A DNA stretch of 64,000 bases, taken from Myrica gale. Its lineage: Eukaryota > Streptophyta > Magnoliopsida > Fagales > Myricaceae. The notes beneath the pieces were generated by a model, which saw nothing but the letters and a program-made list of their open reading frames with translations, was not told where the DNA came from and did no database searches. The number at the start of each line of letters is the position of its first letter. The stretch's first letter is position 1. Where the stretch lies: NCBI GenBank assembly GCA_963930655.1, contig OZ005604.1, forward strand, positions 13,340,001 to 13,404,000, in the 5' to 3' direction. Positions 34,848 to 47,700 of the stretch are shown in pieces. The translations under genes and the position numbers were made by a program.

Positions 34848-35780
34848 GAATCCCCCATTCTCGAGAGGATTCGTTTAGGAATCGGGCTGAGAATATTTGC
34901 TATGCTTCGGATGCCGAGGTATGAGGATAAGGAAGCTAATGCGTGAAAAAACTGAATCTTCATTAATGATTACATCTCGGTCCAAGGAGGAATCACACAT
35001 TCAATTATATCTCATGTGGAACCTAAATATATATCACAATATCGAAATTCTTTGTTCGCATAGCAAGTATTACATAAATACTAACGATAGGTAATCCACC
35101 ACTCTGGAAATGCGGTTGAGATTCAGGCTGCTTCTAGAATGTAACAAGATTCTTCTTTAGGACACTCCAATTTGTCTTTCAATCTATACCGGTGTTCATC
35201 AGCACGACCCAATCTAGTCAATACCCAGTCCAGGATGGCCCTTCGTACAACATCCATTTGTTCTGCTCGTAGTCCCTGTCGGAGCTCTAAAATTATGTCT
35301 ACTACAGTTTGCCTCTCATTTCCTCTTCGATGGTGATAGGCCAAGGCGAGGAGGTATTTGGCCTTCAAATTTCCTCGCTTCGCCCAAGCGTGGACTTCCC
35401 TTAGTCCTTCTTCGACTGTTGCGGTCCAAGGCATTTTCTCGCTGCCTTGGACGAAAATTTCATGTGGGTTTTTTTATTTGTGTAACATTTGTAGTGGAGG
35501 ATTCTCCATTCTTCGGTTAGAGGGTATGGGGTGGTATATCTTTGATCCTTAATCTTTGATACATCGCTGGTCCATGAGCTGCTCGATATAATTGCCTAGA
35601 TACTAGACAGAGACTTTGTCATTCCCTTAGGTTGTCACGGATAACCCTGCCTATCACTTCCGGACCACAATTCTTCAGGTATGGCTCTAGGGCTTCGCTT
35701 CAACGATCACATCCTTCTTTTCTTTGGTGTATTTTGTTACCTTTCTTTGTCTCTAGTTGAACTCATGACACGTTTAGTTT
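34848..35780 (-). other. 3' internal region of the Tat element
   Basis: Sequence between the tandem array and the 3' LTR. The minus-strand frame 35123-35434 (103 codons, ending KEESCYILEAA) is open but not recognised; it is charged and soluble-looking. Tat elements often carry lineage-specific sequence here. Confidence 0.4.
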
Positions 35781-35782
35781 TT

Positions 35783-36510
35783 ACTCTTGGAGGGACTAGG
35801 AACCGGGGTTCTCCGACGTCGTCTTAGTCTTGGAGGGGTTGGGAACCTTAGTTCTCTCAAGTCCGTGGATGTGACTGGAAAACGGGGTTCTCAGAGGTCA
35901 TTTTACTCTTGGACGGACTGGGAACCTCAGTTCTCCTAAGTCCGTGGATGCGACTGGGAACAAGGGTTCTCCAATGTCTTCTTACGCTTGAAGGGATTGG
36001 GAACCTTATTTCTTCTAAGTCTGTGGATGCAACTAGAAACCGGGGTTCTCCGAGGTCGTCTTACTCTTGGAGGGACTGAGAAACTTAGTTCTCCTATGTC
36101 TGTGGATGCAACTGGAAATCGAGGTTCTCCGAGGTCGTCTTAGTCTTAAAGGAACTAAGAACCTTACGCTATGTTTGGTTTAGATTTCAAAACAGTTTTT
36201 TGTGTTTGTATTTTTTTGGAAGTAGTGTAGATTCTCTTGGTATTGGTGAAAAATGTGTTAAAATTTATTGGAATTTTTTAAAAAATTATTGGGATTGATG
36301 AAAAAGTATTGGAATTGATGAAAAAGTGAGTGTGAGAGAAGTTTTTGAAAACATTTTAAAAACCATCCAAACATAGCCTTAGAGTCTTGGGATGCAACTG
36401 GGAACCGGGGTTCTCCGTCGTCGTTTTACTCTTGGAGGGACGGAACCTTAGTTCTCCCGAGTCCACTGATGTGACTGGGAACCAGGGTTCTCCGAGGTCG
36501 TCTTAATTTT
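35783..36510. repeat. Tandem repeat array in the Tat 3' region
   Basis: About seven diverged copies of a roughly 95-bp unit with landmarks TCTTGGAGGGACTGGGAACC, TTAGTTCTCCTAAGTC, GTGGATGCGACTGGGAACC and GGGGTTCTCCGAGGTCGTCT. Arrays in the 3' untranslated region are common in Tat/Ogre elements. The array is interrupted by a MITE. Confidence 0.85.
36167..36378. mobile_element. Tourist-like MITE inside the tandem array
   Basis: A 212-bp insert with terminal inverted repeats CGCTATGTTTGG and GGCTATGTTTGG, flanked by TTA on both sides (36164-36166 and 36379-36381). The TTA duplication and end sequence fit PIF/Harbinger MITEs. The interior is AT-rich and non-coding. Confidence 0.85.
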
Positions 36511-36639
36511 TCCTCATTTATTTGGCAGGCGACTTTGGAAGAGAAATCTTCGAATTTTTCATTTATAGTAGGCAATGGTGAAAAACATGAAAATCTAACA
36601 TACGTGTATACATGTGAAGATAAACAGAATCAGGATATT

Positions 36640-37615
36640 CATGCGTAGTACTTTCTGAGATACATTGAATTTCATGGATGTTGGAGTGTCTCTCCTTAGA
36701 GATCTTCTAAGTAGTACATCCCTGGTCGATTGGATCGGACGATGCGATATGGGCCTTCCTAATTCGGATGGATTTTGTCTTGTCGTGGGTCTTTGGTTCC
36801 TAGTAACATCTTTTTGAGGACTAAATTCACGGGAGGAAATGGCCGGGTCTAACCTTGACATTGTAGTAATTTTCAATTTTCTGCTTGTATACTTCCATCA
36901 TGAGCTGTGTTTCTTCCCTTTCTCCCTCCAGTAAGTTGAGATCCAGCTTCTTCTCTTCCTCATCGCTTTCATGGGTGAACATCATCACTCGTGGTGAGAG
37001 GGCTCCGACTTCCACCGGGATCACAACTTTGGTTCCATTAGTGAGGGCGAATGATGTTTCTCTCGTAACTGTCTTGACGGTGGTACGGTATGCCCATAGA
37101 ACTCCGGGTAGTTCTTCTTCCCAGGAACCTTTGTGATCGTCGAGCTTTGTTTTGATAATCTTTAGCAGTGATCGGTTTGCTAGTTCCACTTGTTCGTTGG
37201 CTTGTGGGTAATATAGAGACAAGTAGTGGTTCTCAACGTTGAGTTCCTTGCAAAATTCTCAAAAGTTGCCATTGTCTAATATTGTCCGAAGCGACAGATG
37301 ATATTTTCCCAATTGAACTTTTGAACATTTTGCTCGGTGATTTTTGTCAATGGCTCAGCTTCTACCCACTTGGTGAAATAATTGATGGCAACAATTAAGA
37401 ACTTCAACTTTCTTCGCCCTATTGGGAAAGGTCCGAGGATGTCAATCCCCCACTGCATAAATGGGTATGGAGCACTCATGATTGTCATCTTTTCCGCCGG
37501 GATATTTATAAAATTGGCGAACCTTTGCCATTTTTCGCATTTCCGCACTATATTTTCTGCATCGGCATGTATGGTGAACCAAAAGAATCCATCTCGGATT
37601 ACCTTTTGAGCCAAA
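36640..37615 (-). pseudogene. Tat integrase remnant
   Basis: 37276-37614 contains the zinc-binding end (ENIVRKCEKWQRFAN, first Cys and second Cys lines partly altered) and the first catalytic Asp in MQWGIDILGPFP. A frameshift near 37300 separates this from 36690-37260, which carries ILDNGNFENF (second Asp), QANEQVELANRS (Glu) and the C-terminal region (NLVLKKMLLGTKDPRQDK, WEGPYRI-like with a stop). It is not functional. Confidence 0.88.
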
Positions 37616-37849
37616 GCGCATGCTCTTGAATGGTTCTCATAGATTCCTTCGTGTACCTCCAGAAGTGCGTAGTATGCATCTCAGGCGTTGAGGCAACGTA
37701 ACAATGGTTTGGAGTGACTTTGGCGATATAAGTTCCAATCTATGATGGTGTACCGCGGTGCTATCCTTTTGAATTTCTGTTTGTGTTATATATCTATCTC
37801 GAGTTCTTCTCCTTGCAGTGTCTTCATGATTGGTAATCGCTAGTCACCC

Positions 37850-38375
37850 TACTCTATTTGATCAATCGTTCGAATTTCAGACATGATTCCGGTAGATTGT
37901 ATGACACCTCGCTCTTTAAATGTCCCCGCTGCTACCGATACTTCGGTAGCTAATGCGTTAGGTCGGGCATTTTGATCGCGATAAATATGTTGGATTTTAA
38001 AGGCTTCAAAGAGTCCCTTCACTTCTGAGGCATGTTTCAGATAAGCCGTCATTCTTTCATCTCGGGCTTCGAAGCTTCCTGTGACTTGTCCTACCACCAA
38101 CTGGGAATCTGTATGTACGTTGAGATACCTTCCTCCTAAAAGCAATATCGTGAGTAATCCAGTTATGAGGGCTTCATATTCTGACTCGTTGTTTGTAGGG
38201 GAATATTCCAGCTTGATACCGAATTGAACGCACTCTTCATCAGGTATGTCAATTACAATCCCTACTTCGCCTGCTTCCTGGGTCGATGATCCATCTACAT
38301 AAATTTGCCACCATTTCGACTTGGGAGCTTCTTCCTGGCATATCGACGTGGTGAATTCAAGGACAAAATCGGTTA
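37850..38375 (-). pseudogene. Tat additional RNase H (aRNH) remnant
   Basis: The minus strand reads KWWQIYVDGSSTQEAGEVGI (first Asp), NNESEYEALITGL (Glu), LNVHTDSQLVVGQVTG (second Asp) and YRDQNARPNALAT (the catalytic loop, N-A in place of H-N-x-x-D/A). This second RNase H between pol and integrase is diagnostic of the Tat lineage. It starts directly after a junction where RT should be. Confidence 0.88.
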
Positions 38376-38955
38376 TCCTTTGCCCTTTGATGACGGTTCG
38401 AGGTTGACGTCGGGGCGTGTATTAATTTTGTGGATAATGACCTCGGGGTCTGTTCCTGGCATATCCTCATGCGACCAGGCGGAAAATTTGTCATTTTCTG
38501 GAAGAAATTCTAAGAGATCATTTTTTGGAATTATCAGATAGTTGGGTGCCAATCTTCACTATTCGCTCATTCGAGTTCGCCTAGAGCGACACTTCTTCAA
38601 ACAGTTCCACCGGTTGCGCTCTGAATTCTTCCCGATATTCTATAACCATGGTTTCTACAGTTCCTCGAGTGTCCAATAGATAACACTTCCTTGCTTGTTC
38701 TTGGTCTCCCTTCACCTCTCCTATTCCCAATTTGGCCGGGAACTTCATTTTCAAGTAGTAAGTTGACACCACGGTGCACAATCAATCGACTCAGGGTGAC
38801 TCGACCTATGATGGCGTTGTACGAGGAATCTCCTTAGAGAATTAAGAACCTTACGTAGAGTGATGCTTCATGCAAAGGTTCTTCCACTATGAACGACAAT
38901 TCTTTTATCCCCAGGCTGAACACTTCATGGTCAGTGAACCCTATGAGTCATGTGT
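38376..38955 (-). pseudogene. Tat protease remnant and RT-upstream linker, RT deleted
   Basis: On the minus strand, about 38955-38580 matches the C-terminal half of Tat protease and the region after it ([47 protein letters not shown]). 38570-38400 matches the segment preceding RT (HEDMPGTDPEVI.HKINTRPDVN). RT and RNase H, normally more than 1 kb, are absent, and the aRNH follows at once. The protease active-site half is also missing, cut by the chromovirus insertion or an earlier deletion. Confidence 0.8.
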
Positions 38956-38957
38956 TT

Positions 38958-39899
38958 TTTTTTCTCAATGCTTTCTTCCAAGCTTCATTTGGTAGTACAA
39001 TGTGGTATACAAAATATCAGCGGAACTTACGGTGTCGAACAATGAAGTTTAGTACTGCATTTCATCCTTAAACTGATGGTCAATCAGAAAGAGTCATTCA
39101 GATCTTAGAATATATGTTGGGAGCTTGTATTTTAGAATTCAAAGGATCTTGGATTCAATATTTACCACTTGTGGAATTTTCATATAACAATACATATCAG
39201 ACTAGTATTCAGATGGCACCCTACGAAGCTCTTTATGGACAGAAATGTAGAACATCATTGTTCTGGGATGAAGTAGGAGAAAGACAAACGTTTGGATCTG
39301 ACCTAATCCAAAGGACATGTGAAAAGGTAGAACTAATCAAAGACAGATTGAAGGTGGTGCAGAGTAGACAAAAAGAGTTATACTGATAATCGTTGACGAC
39401 CATTAGATTTTGAGGAAGGGGATAAAGTATTTTTGAAAATAATTCCTATGAAAAGAGTTAAGAGATTTGGAAAGAAAGGAAAATTAAGTCCCCGATATGT
39501 TGGACCTTTTAAGATACTACGTAAGGTAGGAGTGACAGCTTATCAGTTAGTCTTACGGCCAGAATTGGAAGGAGTTCATGATACATTTCATATTTCTATG
39601 TTGAGAAAATATGTTCCAGATCCTTCCCATATGATAGATTATATGCCTCTACAACTAGCAAAGAACTTAACCTATCAAGAACAACCTATGGCAATATTAG
39701 ATAGAAAGGTGCAAGAGCTGCGTAATAGAAAGATTCCTTTAGTGAAAATATTGTGGCAGAGTCATGATGTAACGGAAGCATCGTGGGAGTTAGAGGCAGA
39801 CATGCGGGACAAGCATCCTCACTTGTTTGACTAAACTGGTACGTCTCTTTTGTTATGTTTTAAATTTTGAGGACGGAATTATTTCTAAGTGGGGGAGAA
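38958..39899 (+). pseudogene. Chromovirus integrase C-terminal part
   Basis: Gypsy integrase from just before the DDE Glu: MKFSTAFHP, a stop, TDGQSERVIQ (Glu in SER), VEFSYNNTYQTSIQMAPYEA and YGQKCRTSLFWDEVGER. After a stop near 39383, GDKVFLKI.PMKRVKRFGKKGKLSPRY gives the C-terminal domain, and ILDRKVQELRNRKIPLVKIL to EADMRDKHPHLF the chromodomain-like tail, ending at 39832. A polypurine tract AAGTGGGGGAGAA follows at 39887-39899. Everything upstream (gag, protease, RT, 5' LTR) is missing. Tekay/Del-like. Confidence 0.88.
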
Positions 39900-42233
39900 T
39901 GTCATACCCCGAGCTTTTAAAACATCACATGCATATTGGTTTTATATAATGAATAGTAGTATGAGAGACTTAATGACCAAAAAAGATTATTTAGTACTTG
40001 AGATACTAAGTTTGAAACCTTGTTTAGGACATGATTAAGTGAGATTTGGAGTTCGTGTGCAACTAGGATATTGTTCAGAGTGTTGAGGAGCTCGTATTGG
40101 ATCAATAATATTTTTTAAGCAGGTAAGACGTTTTTGTCTCGAAAATCGAACCATATGATTTTTATTCTTTTAATATGTTGGGGGATCATCCACGAGGTTA
40201 TGGTTCAAATTTGGAGACTTTTTATTTTTTGGAAGCAAGTAGGACGTTTTATGGAAGTAACTAGGTTGATTTGTGATTATCGGAAGATTAGTGAAACGAT
40301 TAGCAAAACTTAGTCATTAAGTAAGAGAAATTTGGCTGCCCTAGAGAGTGACACTTATAAAGGCTACGAAGCACGACAAATCAAAGCTAGAAGCACGACA
40401 AATCGATGCAAGAAGCACGACACAAAAGGCTAGGACTTAGGTAGCTTGAGGTGTCAACCACCGGTGGACCTAGGTGGTGATTCACCTAAGCTATAAGCTG
40501 AATTCCGGCCATAGGTGTGCTGAGCAGCTGCTTAAGGTGGTTTGGTGTCATCACACGGTGGAAGTAGCCTTTTGAGTCACCGGAGCTAGCATAGACACAT
40601 GTCGCGTTGTGATGAAGCAAAATTTCCTATAAATAGGAGGGTGGTCGGCCATTCAAAACTTACACCATTCAGATCTGAAATTTTGTGAGCTTAAACTTGA
40701 GAGAGAGTGAAGTGAAGTTGGCGAAAGAGAAGGAAAAAGATTAGTGAAGATTCGGCTTCATAGAGGTAAAGTTTAGTTCGGTTATCCTTGATTTCGATTC
40801 AAGAGTTGTCAAGATGATTTGTGAATCTCTTGTAGTTCTTTTCTTCAACATCTCTTGCTGTTCTTAGCATTGTTCTATTCTTTCTTGATGTTCTTGATGT
40901 TCTTCGTGTTCTTAATGAAGAACAAGCTTGTCTTTTTGAAAAAATATCATTGTCAAAGTTCGATTGTTTTCAAAGTGTTTTTCTACTTTGATCCGTTTCT
41001 TTTCAAGATTTCTTTCAAAAGTTGTTTTTCAAAGCTTGAATATATGTCTTTCCTTCTGATTTCAACACTTTTTATGTCAAAATTAGTATTTTCTACGTGG
41101 TGATTAAGCTGGTTTTTAACCGAGAAATCAAAGTGTTGTTTTTGCCTTCACAACATTTTCCTTTGAGAAATGTTTTATAATGTTGTGATGATGGAAACAA
41201 GTTAAGGGATTGCATATCATAAATGAGATGTATGGGCGTTGATATGAGACATACACACTTAACTTGTATGTTGGAAAGGAATATTGATGTTCAAGTGTGG
41301 TTAAGGTGTTGCATATCATAAATGAGATGTATGAGCGTTGATATGAGACATGCATACTTAACGCATATTGTGAAGACGTGACAATACTGTGCATAAGAGA
41401 ATGCGTTCACTTGTTGTGACATTCTGGCCTCTCCGTCGTACGCGGAAAGATCCTTTGTTAGGATAACTCGATCTGGGAGCTTGAAGCCGATTGTACTCTG
41501 GGAGTACTGCAGCAAAGATACCGATGATTACTTGTAACCCGTCACTCTGGCCAAGTGATTCACTCTGGGAGTGAGAGTAGTGGTGATTGACAATTTGAGA
41601 ATGGAAAAAGGACGAGATCATTTTTGAGGAAATTGAGTCTTTTCAATTACTTTTTCTTATTATGTTGAGTTTAATTGTTGAAACGGGTTTTCTTCAATAT
41701 CTTGTTTTTGTATCTGCTATTCTATTGAACTAACCGCTGGCTTTACTGAGTCATTTGGACTCACCGTTGTTAAATATTCTTTTAGCAGATGTCTGAGGTT
41801 TATCTAGGTGAGTTCACCAAGGCAATTCAACATGGCTATATTACTTTGGAGCTGACATTTCGAGTCTATGTTACACGAGACCTAGATGTACTGATAGAGG
41901 GAAGGGGCCATAGGTGGATCACACCGAACTTTGATAATTATATCAACATCTCGGACTTGGATGATACTGACGATGAAGATTAGAAATCTTCTACTTATGT
42001 TTCTCTTAGTTTTTTCGCAGTAGTTTTTTTTTTTTACTTTTGTACTGTAGTATGTACATTATACTAAGTGGGTTCTCTTTTGTAATAGTTCGGTATTAAT
42101 AAAAGGTTCTACTGGTAATTTGCTTAGAATCCTGTTGTTTTAACGATCTTACCACTGGCCGTAACCTCAATCTAATAGCAGTGTCCATTACTATAAGACA
42201 ATGCTTGAGGTCTTGACGGTCCGGGCTATTACA
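39900..42233 (+). mobile_element. 3' LTR of the nested chromovirus
   Basis: 2334 bp starting TGTCATACCCCGAGC right after the polypurine tract and ending CGGGCTATTACA. The minus-strand Tat gag resumes immediately at 42234, which fixes the end. The flank TTTTT at 42234 could pair with the poly-T at 38955-38963, but low complexity makes that weak. 41150-41390 holds a 130-bp imperfect repeat around GGGATTGCATATCATAAATG. Confidence 0.82.
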
Positions 42234-43290
42234 TTTTTGTATGCATTCTTCCGTGTCGTGGACATGGTCATTATGGAAGCGACAGAATATCCGATCATCT
42301 CGTTTGTCGAGTCGAACCGCATCTTCGGGGGCAATTGTATCTCAGGATTGTTTCGAATTTCCATGAGAATTTTTCCTGAGTTTGTTGAGAGGTGTAAATT
42401 GAAATCTCGGACGATCTGTTCATGGTTCGGCTCATGAGTTTCCTCTTCGTTCCTCTTCTGTTGTGGGGAGCCTGGTCGTAGCTCCTTCTTTTCTTCTTTT
42501 GGCCGAGGTCCCTACTTGGTCAACAACTTGTTTCCGGTGAGCTGTCACCATATCTTTGGCATTCATATATTTTTGCGCATTTCCATGAACTCTTCGAAGG
42601 TTTCCGGCGGTTTCTTTCCTAAAGAGAATGAAAATTTCCCGTCCGTTAAACCAGCTACTATGACGGTGAGCACCATTTTATCTTCCGAGTCTTCTACGTT
42701 GAGTTTTTCCTGGTTGAAGCGCGCCACATAATTTCTCAGACTCTCACCTTCCTTCTTCCGGGTGGACAGGAGGTGAATGGTCAGCTTCTTTTATTTTTTA
42801 CTTGCAATGAAATGGCTGATGAAGGCTATGCCGAGCTTTTTAAAGCTTGAAATGGAGTTTGGTCTTAACCTACTAAACCATACGCGTGCCGATACAGATA
42901 ATGTTGTAGGGAACGCCTTACATTTCATAGCGTCTTGGGTGTCCAGTAAGTCCATCTGCGATCGGTAACCTTCCAGATGATCAAGTGGATCGGTAGCCCC
43001 CGTGCATTTGTCAATTACTGGCATGCAGAATTTGGATGATAGTCGGATTGCTAAAATATTCGAGGTGAATGGAGATTCCACCTGGTGCATCATATTTTCC
43101 AAGGAGGACGGTGGTGGCTTATCCACTTTCTGTCTCATCCTCCCCAATTCGGCCAAAACCTTTTCCAATCTTCCGTGACTCCGCTAGCATCTTCATTCTT
43201 TCTAGGTGGAGAGTGTGAACCTCTATTGTACGGTGGGATGTGAGCCCCTTTATCATGCCTTCCCGACATTGATATCTACAGTATGCGAGC
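42234..43290 (-). pseudogene. Tat gag remnant
   Basis: 42791-43168 carries the gag core (VESPFTSNILAIRLSSKF, GATDPLDHLEGYRSQM, CKAFPTTLSVSARVWFSRL, NSISSFKKLGIAF). Further down, 42480-42790 gives GESLRNYVARFNQEKL in another frame. 42240-42300 preserves a CRFHNDHVHDTEEC knuckle-like motif, again frameshifted. Several frameshifts are present. It is cut by the nested chromovirus LTR at 42233. Confidence 0.85.
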
Positions 43291-43510
43291 CTCCCTAGCA
43301 TGCCTTCCTTGGACAAATATTTCTTTTGGTTATCTGTGGTTCTGGCTCTACTCTCGTCCTGTGTTTGTATGGGATTCGTGGGCAGTTTCTACTAACCCCT
43401 CGATCACCTGTGGAGGAGGTTCCAGAGGCGGTTTCGGATTGCCTCCGACCTTTCCCTTACCTTTTTTCTTGGTGGTCACCATAAATCTTTTATCACAAGA
43501 ACTTCAAACG

Positions 43511-43528
43511 TTCCCACCGACGGTGCCA
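43511..43528 (-). other. Tat primer-binding site, degenerate
   Basis: The minus strand reads TGGCACCGTCGGTGGGAA two bases after the LTR end (ATCCATCA). The usual plant gypsy form is TGGCGCCGTCTGTGGGAA, so two positions are changed, including a likely CpG decay (GCG to GCA). Confidence 0.75.
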
Positions 43529-43530
43529 AC

Positions 43531-44051
43531 TGATGGATCAATTAGTTTATGGTGAACATGTCCTAGTAAATGCGTCTCGATCTTCACGTATCTTCCCTAT
43601 GTAAAACTAGAAAGATAACTCCGAACACCGGGGCCAAGAACCTCCGATGCTTAAATCAGTTTCTCTCTTATATGTATTTCACTTTTTTTACTTAGAAATC
43701 ACTTACTTTTTCTCATCGTTAGCTTCTTATTTTATAGTGTTTCTCCCACGTTCTTCTCTTTCCTTTTGGTGGAAACTCTTACGAAAATTTCTTCCCCGTA
43801 AGGTTGTGCTCTGTGACACTCTTCTCATGTCTTTGCAACGGTCATTCGCCTCCACTAAGGAAATAGAGAGATCGTGGAGTTGTCACTTTTTGTGGGCTGT
43901 TAGGTAACAACCATGACACGTATAGCAGTTTCTCCTTCTGGATTGAATGCGATGCGGGCTTGGTCATAACCGTTGGGCCTCACAGAGACATAATCATGTT
44001 TCTTAGCCCAAATTGGTTTGGGCCGGACGTGATTCAGTATAGGTATCATCA
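43531..44051 (-). repeat. 5' LTR of the Tat element
   Basis: 521 bp, starting (minus strand) TGATGATACC and ending GATCCATCA. It is flanked by AAATA on its outer side and the PBS on its inner side. Confidence 0.88.
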
Positions 44052-44056
44052 AAATA

Positions 44057-44724
44057 TATCCACGACAATAACAGATATCCGTGATTTACAACCAAATTTC
44101 TGCCAGCTGAGTTCCAATCTTGTGGCCGTCCTGATCATTTACATGGCAAGAACTTTACACTGATGACTATCGAATCATTCAGCACAACTTTTCCAAGCTA
44201 ACATGAGTTTCTCCATCTACGAAGCCACTTCCCAGCATTCACATAAACGACATGTCCCATCTTATCTGCGAATCAAAACACAAAATTTAGGAAAAGAGAA
44301 TGCACTGAGCATTCACGTGCACAAGCTTCCATCCTGTTATCTGCTTTCGCTTGGAATCCACTCCATTAAATAAATCAAAAGCCATAGACATGCTTGACCA
44401 GTATGAGTTTTTGGGATTTTTGGTGCAGATCCGGTTGTCTCCCCAACTTAACGGACACATGTTCGAGAAGTTTGAAATTTGAGGAAACATACAGTATAGC
44501 TACTGTTAGATGAATTTTGCTTTAAAATTTCGCAAAGTATGAAATTTAGAGCATTAGATCGGTGATCAAAAGATGAAACGAAAGAACACTTTTATCTCCC
44601 ACTATGTCAAAAATCCTCCACATAAAAAGCAATAGTGTGCAGCAATAGAAAATCAACACCGTACCTCTCTGGCTGTATCAGAAGTACCAGAGACAACACC
44701 AATGTTATAACAAGAGGGTCTATC
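44057..44724 (-). other. 3' flank of CGL160
   Basis: Between the Tat target duplication and the CGL160 stop codon. It probably includes the 3' untranslated region; AATAAA-like signals are not sharply defined. The Tat element therefore inserted within about 670 bp of the gene's end. No other gene is seen. Confidence 0.45.
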
Positions 44725-47700
44725 CTATACTCCAGTCTTTTTTCCAACCACAGTAAGTGCTTCCTCTATAGCTTGAGCAAAAGTTGCAATCTTGTAAGTG
44801 AAAAATCCCACCAACATTGGTATCAATTCTAAGTGCATAAGTCCGTATTCTGGAACAAGGATCCTGAACCAAAACCAGCATTTTGAGGCACTAAAACCAA
44901 AGGCATATAGCATGTCAGCTTGAAAAACTAGCATAAAATTAAGCACGAAGTCATAATAAAAATTAGGGAAATTCTATTTTTAATCCTTAGGTTTTATCCT
45001 ATTTTCTGAATTAGTAATCAAATTTAAAAAATTTAAATTTCAGTCAATGAGTTTTTAACCTCTCAAATAAATGGTCCTTCTGTCACTGGAAATTTACTTT
45101 GCCTAACAGCAGCACCCCACACGTAGTTGTTTGCCACGTCACCTCTTTTTTCCACATCATCAGCATACTCAATCGAGGCTATCCAAAATGACACTATCAG
45201 TGAGTTGCGAATTATATGGCCAAAACTCACTTTCTGTCGCTCTCGCTACTCATTCCGGCTTTCCCCTCCCATTGTTTATTCGTCTCCGAATGCACCCTCT
45301 ATCTCGTCTCCCTTTCTCCTCGCACCCACCTTTCCTCCCTCCTCCCTAGTCTCATTCAAATCCACCTCCATTCCTCATCCTCCACGACCCCATCTCACTT
45401 GGAACCCTCCATTTCTTTTCCTCCCTCCTCCCTCATGTACATACTGTCTCTCTCACAACAGTCATTGCCTAAATCCTCTCTTGTTTGCCTCAAACCAACG
45501 ATTCCGATGATACCCAGATTTTGAATCTCCTGCAGAGGTGCCTTGTCACGCCCCGAACGACATTCCGCAGGGACCGTGACAGCCGCGAGTAATCCCCCGG
45601 ATAGCTCCAGAGTTCTTACATACATGCTTAAAGTGGAATAAAGCAGAATCTCGAGAGAACGAGCCAACTCTCATCATAATAAGGTTCTCGACAATCTTGC
45701 ACCTTAATACATATATAACATGTTTGATACTTAACAGATGACTGATCTCATCGATCAAGTCACATCAACAAAACATGAACATAATCTTTTTCTCTCTGAG
45801 TCAGGTAGTCCTCCTGACTTTCTTCACCTGAGGCAACTGGAATGACACAATTTTTAAAAACGTAAGTCAAAAAGACTCAGTAAGGGAAAAACATAACTTG
45901 AAACATGCTATTGACTTATGCTTGTTTAAACAGGAAACTTGATACGTGATGCACATGCAGGTCATGGATATGCACATGCTCTTGCTTAAATTCGGCCCCA
46001 GGCCCTTGAAAATATTTCTTTCATAACTTGTACTTGAAATTGGCCCTTGGCCCTTGAAAATCACTTTTTCATACTTGTGCCACTCTTGGCCTTTTCATAA
46101 CTATTTCATATCTCTTACTGTGGGCTCGCTCCATTTAACCCCTGAAGTCAGGGTTGTGCGTTCCCTTTGGAACCGTCTCCGATTTCCCTTGGAGACATTA
46201 CATACGGTCAAGCTAGCGCACCTTCTCGCATTCGTCCTTCAGTGGCTAGACATGACCCTTGGAGGCGCCACACCTTCTCGAGCAACCTTCCTCGGTGTGG
46301 TTTGCGCAGCCTCGTGGATTCACCCATCCTTCTCGCATTCGTCCTTCGGTAAGGGAGTCCATCTTGATGGTACGGTACCGACCAGTGCCCCTTAACTTAA
46401 CTTATCGTTTCATAAAACTTTTCATAGTCTTTCCATAAAATCATTGCATAAACATTCTTCTTGAAAAATTCATGCAATGCACATGTCATGTCATGCTCGA
46501 TTAAAATCTCATGCTTGTTCATGAAACTATGCAGTGTGTCATTCCAGTTTTTGAAAAAGGAACACTTACTGTCCACTTACAGTATCCACTTACACTTGGT
46601 CTTCTTTGGTAGTGTACAAGACACGTGGATTGCCTACAAGCGATTCAAATATTTCTTAGACTTTAAGAAATAGTACGTAATCATTAAATATTTGCATTTT
46701 TGAAATCGGTCATCAACCAAAGATATATATATATATCACTGAAATTCATTTAATCATTTAAGATATTTTATTTATTCTTTTCCTTTACTAATATTCAAAA
46801 CTTAGTTTATTAAATCATTAACATTTTTATTGCAATATAATATATATATATATCAATGTACATGCCTCGATTAGGGTTTAATTAACACCCACGAATTTAG
46901 AATTAAACCTAAGTCTCTTATTATTACATGTACTCCATTAAAACCTTATATTAAACTATTAATAATTTAATCACGATTAAAGCTTAACTTGGACTTTAAA
47001 CCTCAATTAATCCCGAGTACTAACCCTAACTAGGGTCCCAAATAATATTTTCATTACATGATCATGGTTCTTCAATATTTATTCCAATTAGCCTAAACCC
47101 AAATTTCCTTATCCATCACAACAATGATAATCCATTAATCATAAATTGCACTTAGGGTTTCATTTCATTATGATATTCGGCCATTACCATTTTATGCATC
47201 CTTTAGTCACAACTTCAATTCCAATGGTGATCACATCCTCCATTCAACAATTTCACAACCTAGGATCTATAAATCAAGGCACCAACACAATATATCATGC
47301 TCATAACATTCGGCCAACACATGATTTCATCCAAATGATTGAGTTTTCTTTTGTTTCCTTCAACTTGCATGCATCTAATACCTAACATAATCATCTACCA
47401 TTCATTGGGTCATAAATCTTGCACATATCATGGCCAATGTCCAGATCTAAATATATACAAAATTATACATGAAATCCTAAGCATCTCATATTCGGCCATA
47501 CCTCAAAATGTCACATTTTTCATGCTAAAAATTATAACATGCATATCCTTTGCATTTGTGACCTAACTAGCATGCATCAACTTTATATCCTTATCAAATA
47601 TTCCCATCAACATTAGATCCACACTTTATACACACTAACATCCATAGATCTAAGTAAAATAATCAACTTGCAACCAACCAACACAACAAGACCTAGATCT

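Larger units (their letters stand above)
34323..44051 (-). mobile_element. Tat-lineage Ty3/gypsy retrotransposon, degenerate
   Basis: On the minus strand the 5' LTR is 43531-44051, the PBS 43511-43528, gag lies within 42234-43290, protease about 38580-38955, a second RNase H 37850-38375, integrase 36640-37615, then a repetitive 3' region and the 3' LTR 34323-34847. Both LTRs (521 and 525 bp) end CATCA and start TGATG (mutated to TAATG in the left copy), and AAATA flanks the element. The extra RNase H before integrase and the PBS of TGGCGCCGTC type are Tat hallmarks. RT and the first RNase H are deleted. A plus-strand chromovirus fragment is inserted at about 38958-42233, and a MITE at 36167-36378. 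Confidence 0.9.

Noticed and set aside
42234..42238. TTTTT as target duplication of the nested chromovirus
   Set aside because: The left side is a nine-base T run and the element is 5'-truncated, so the match carries no weight.
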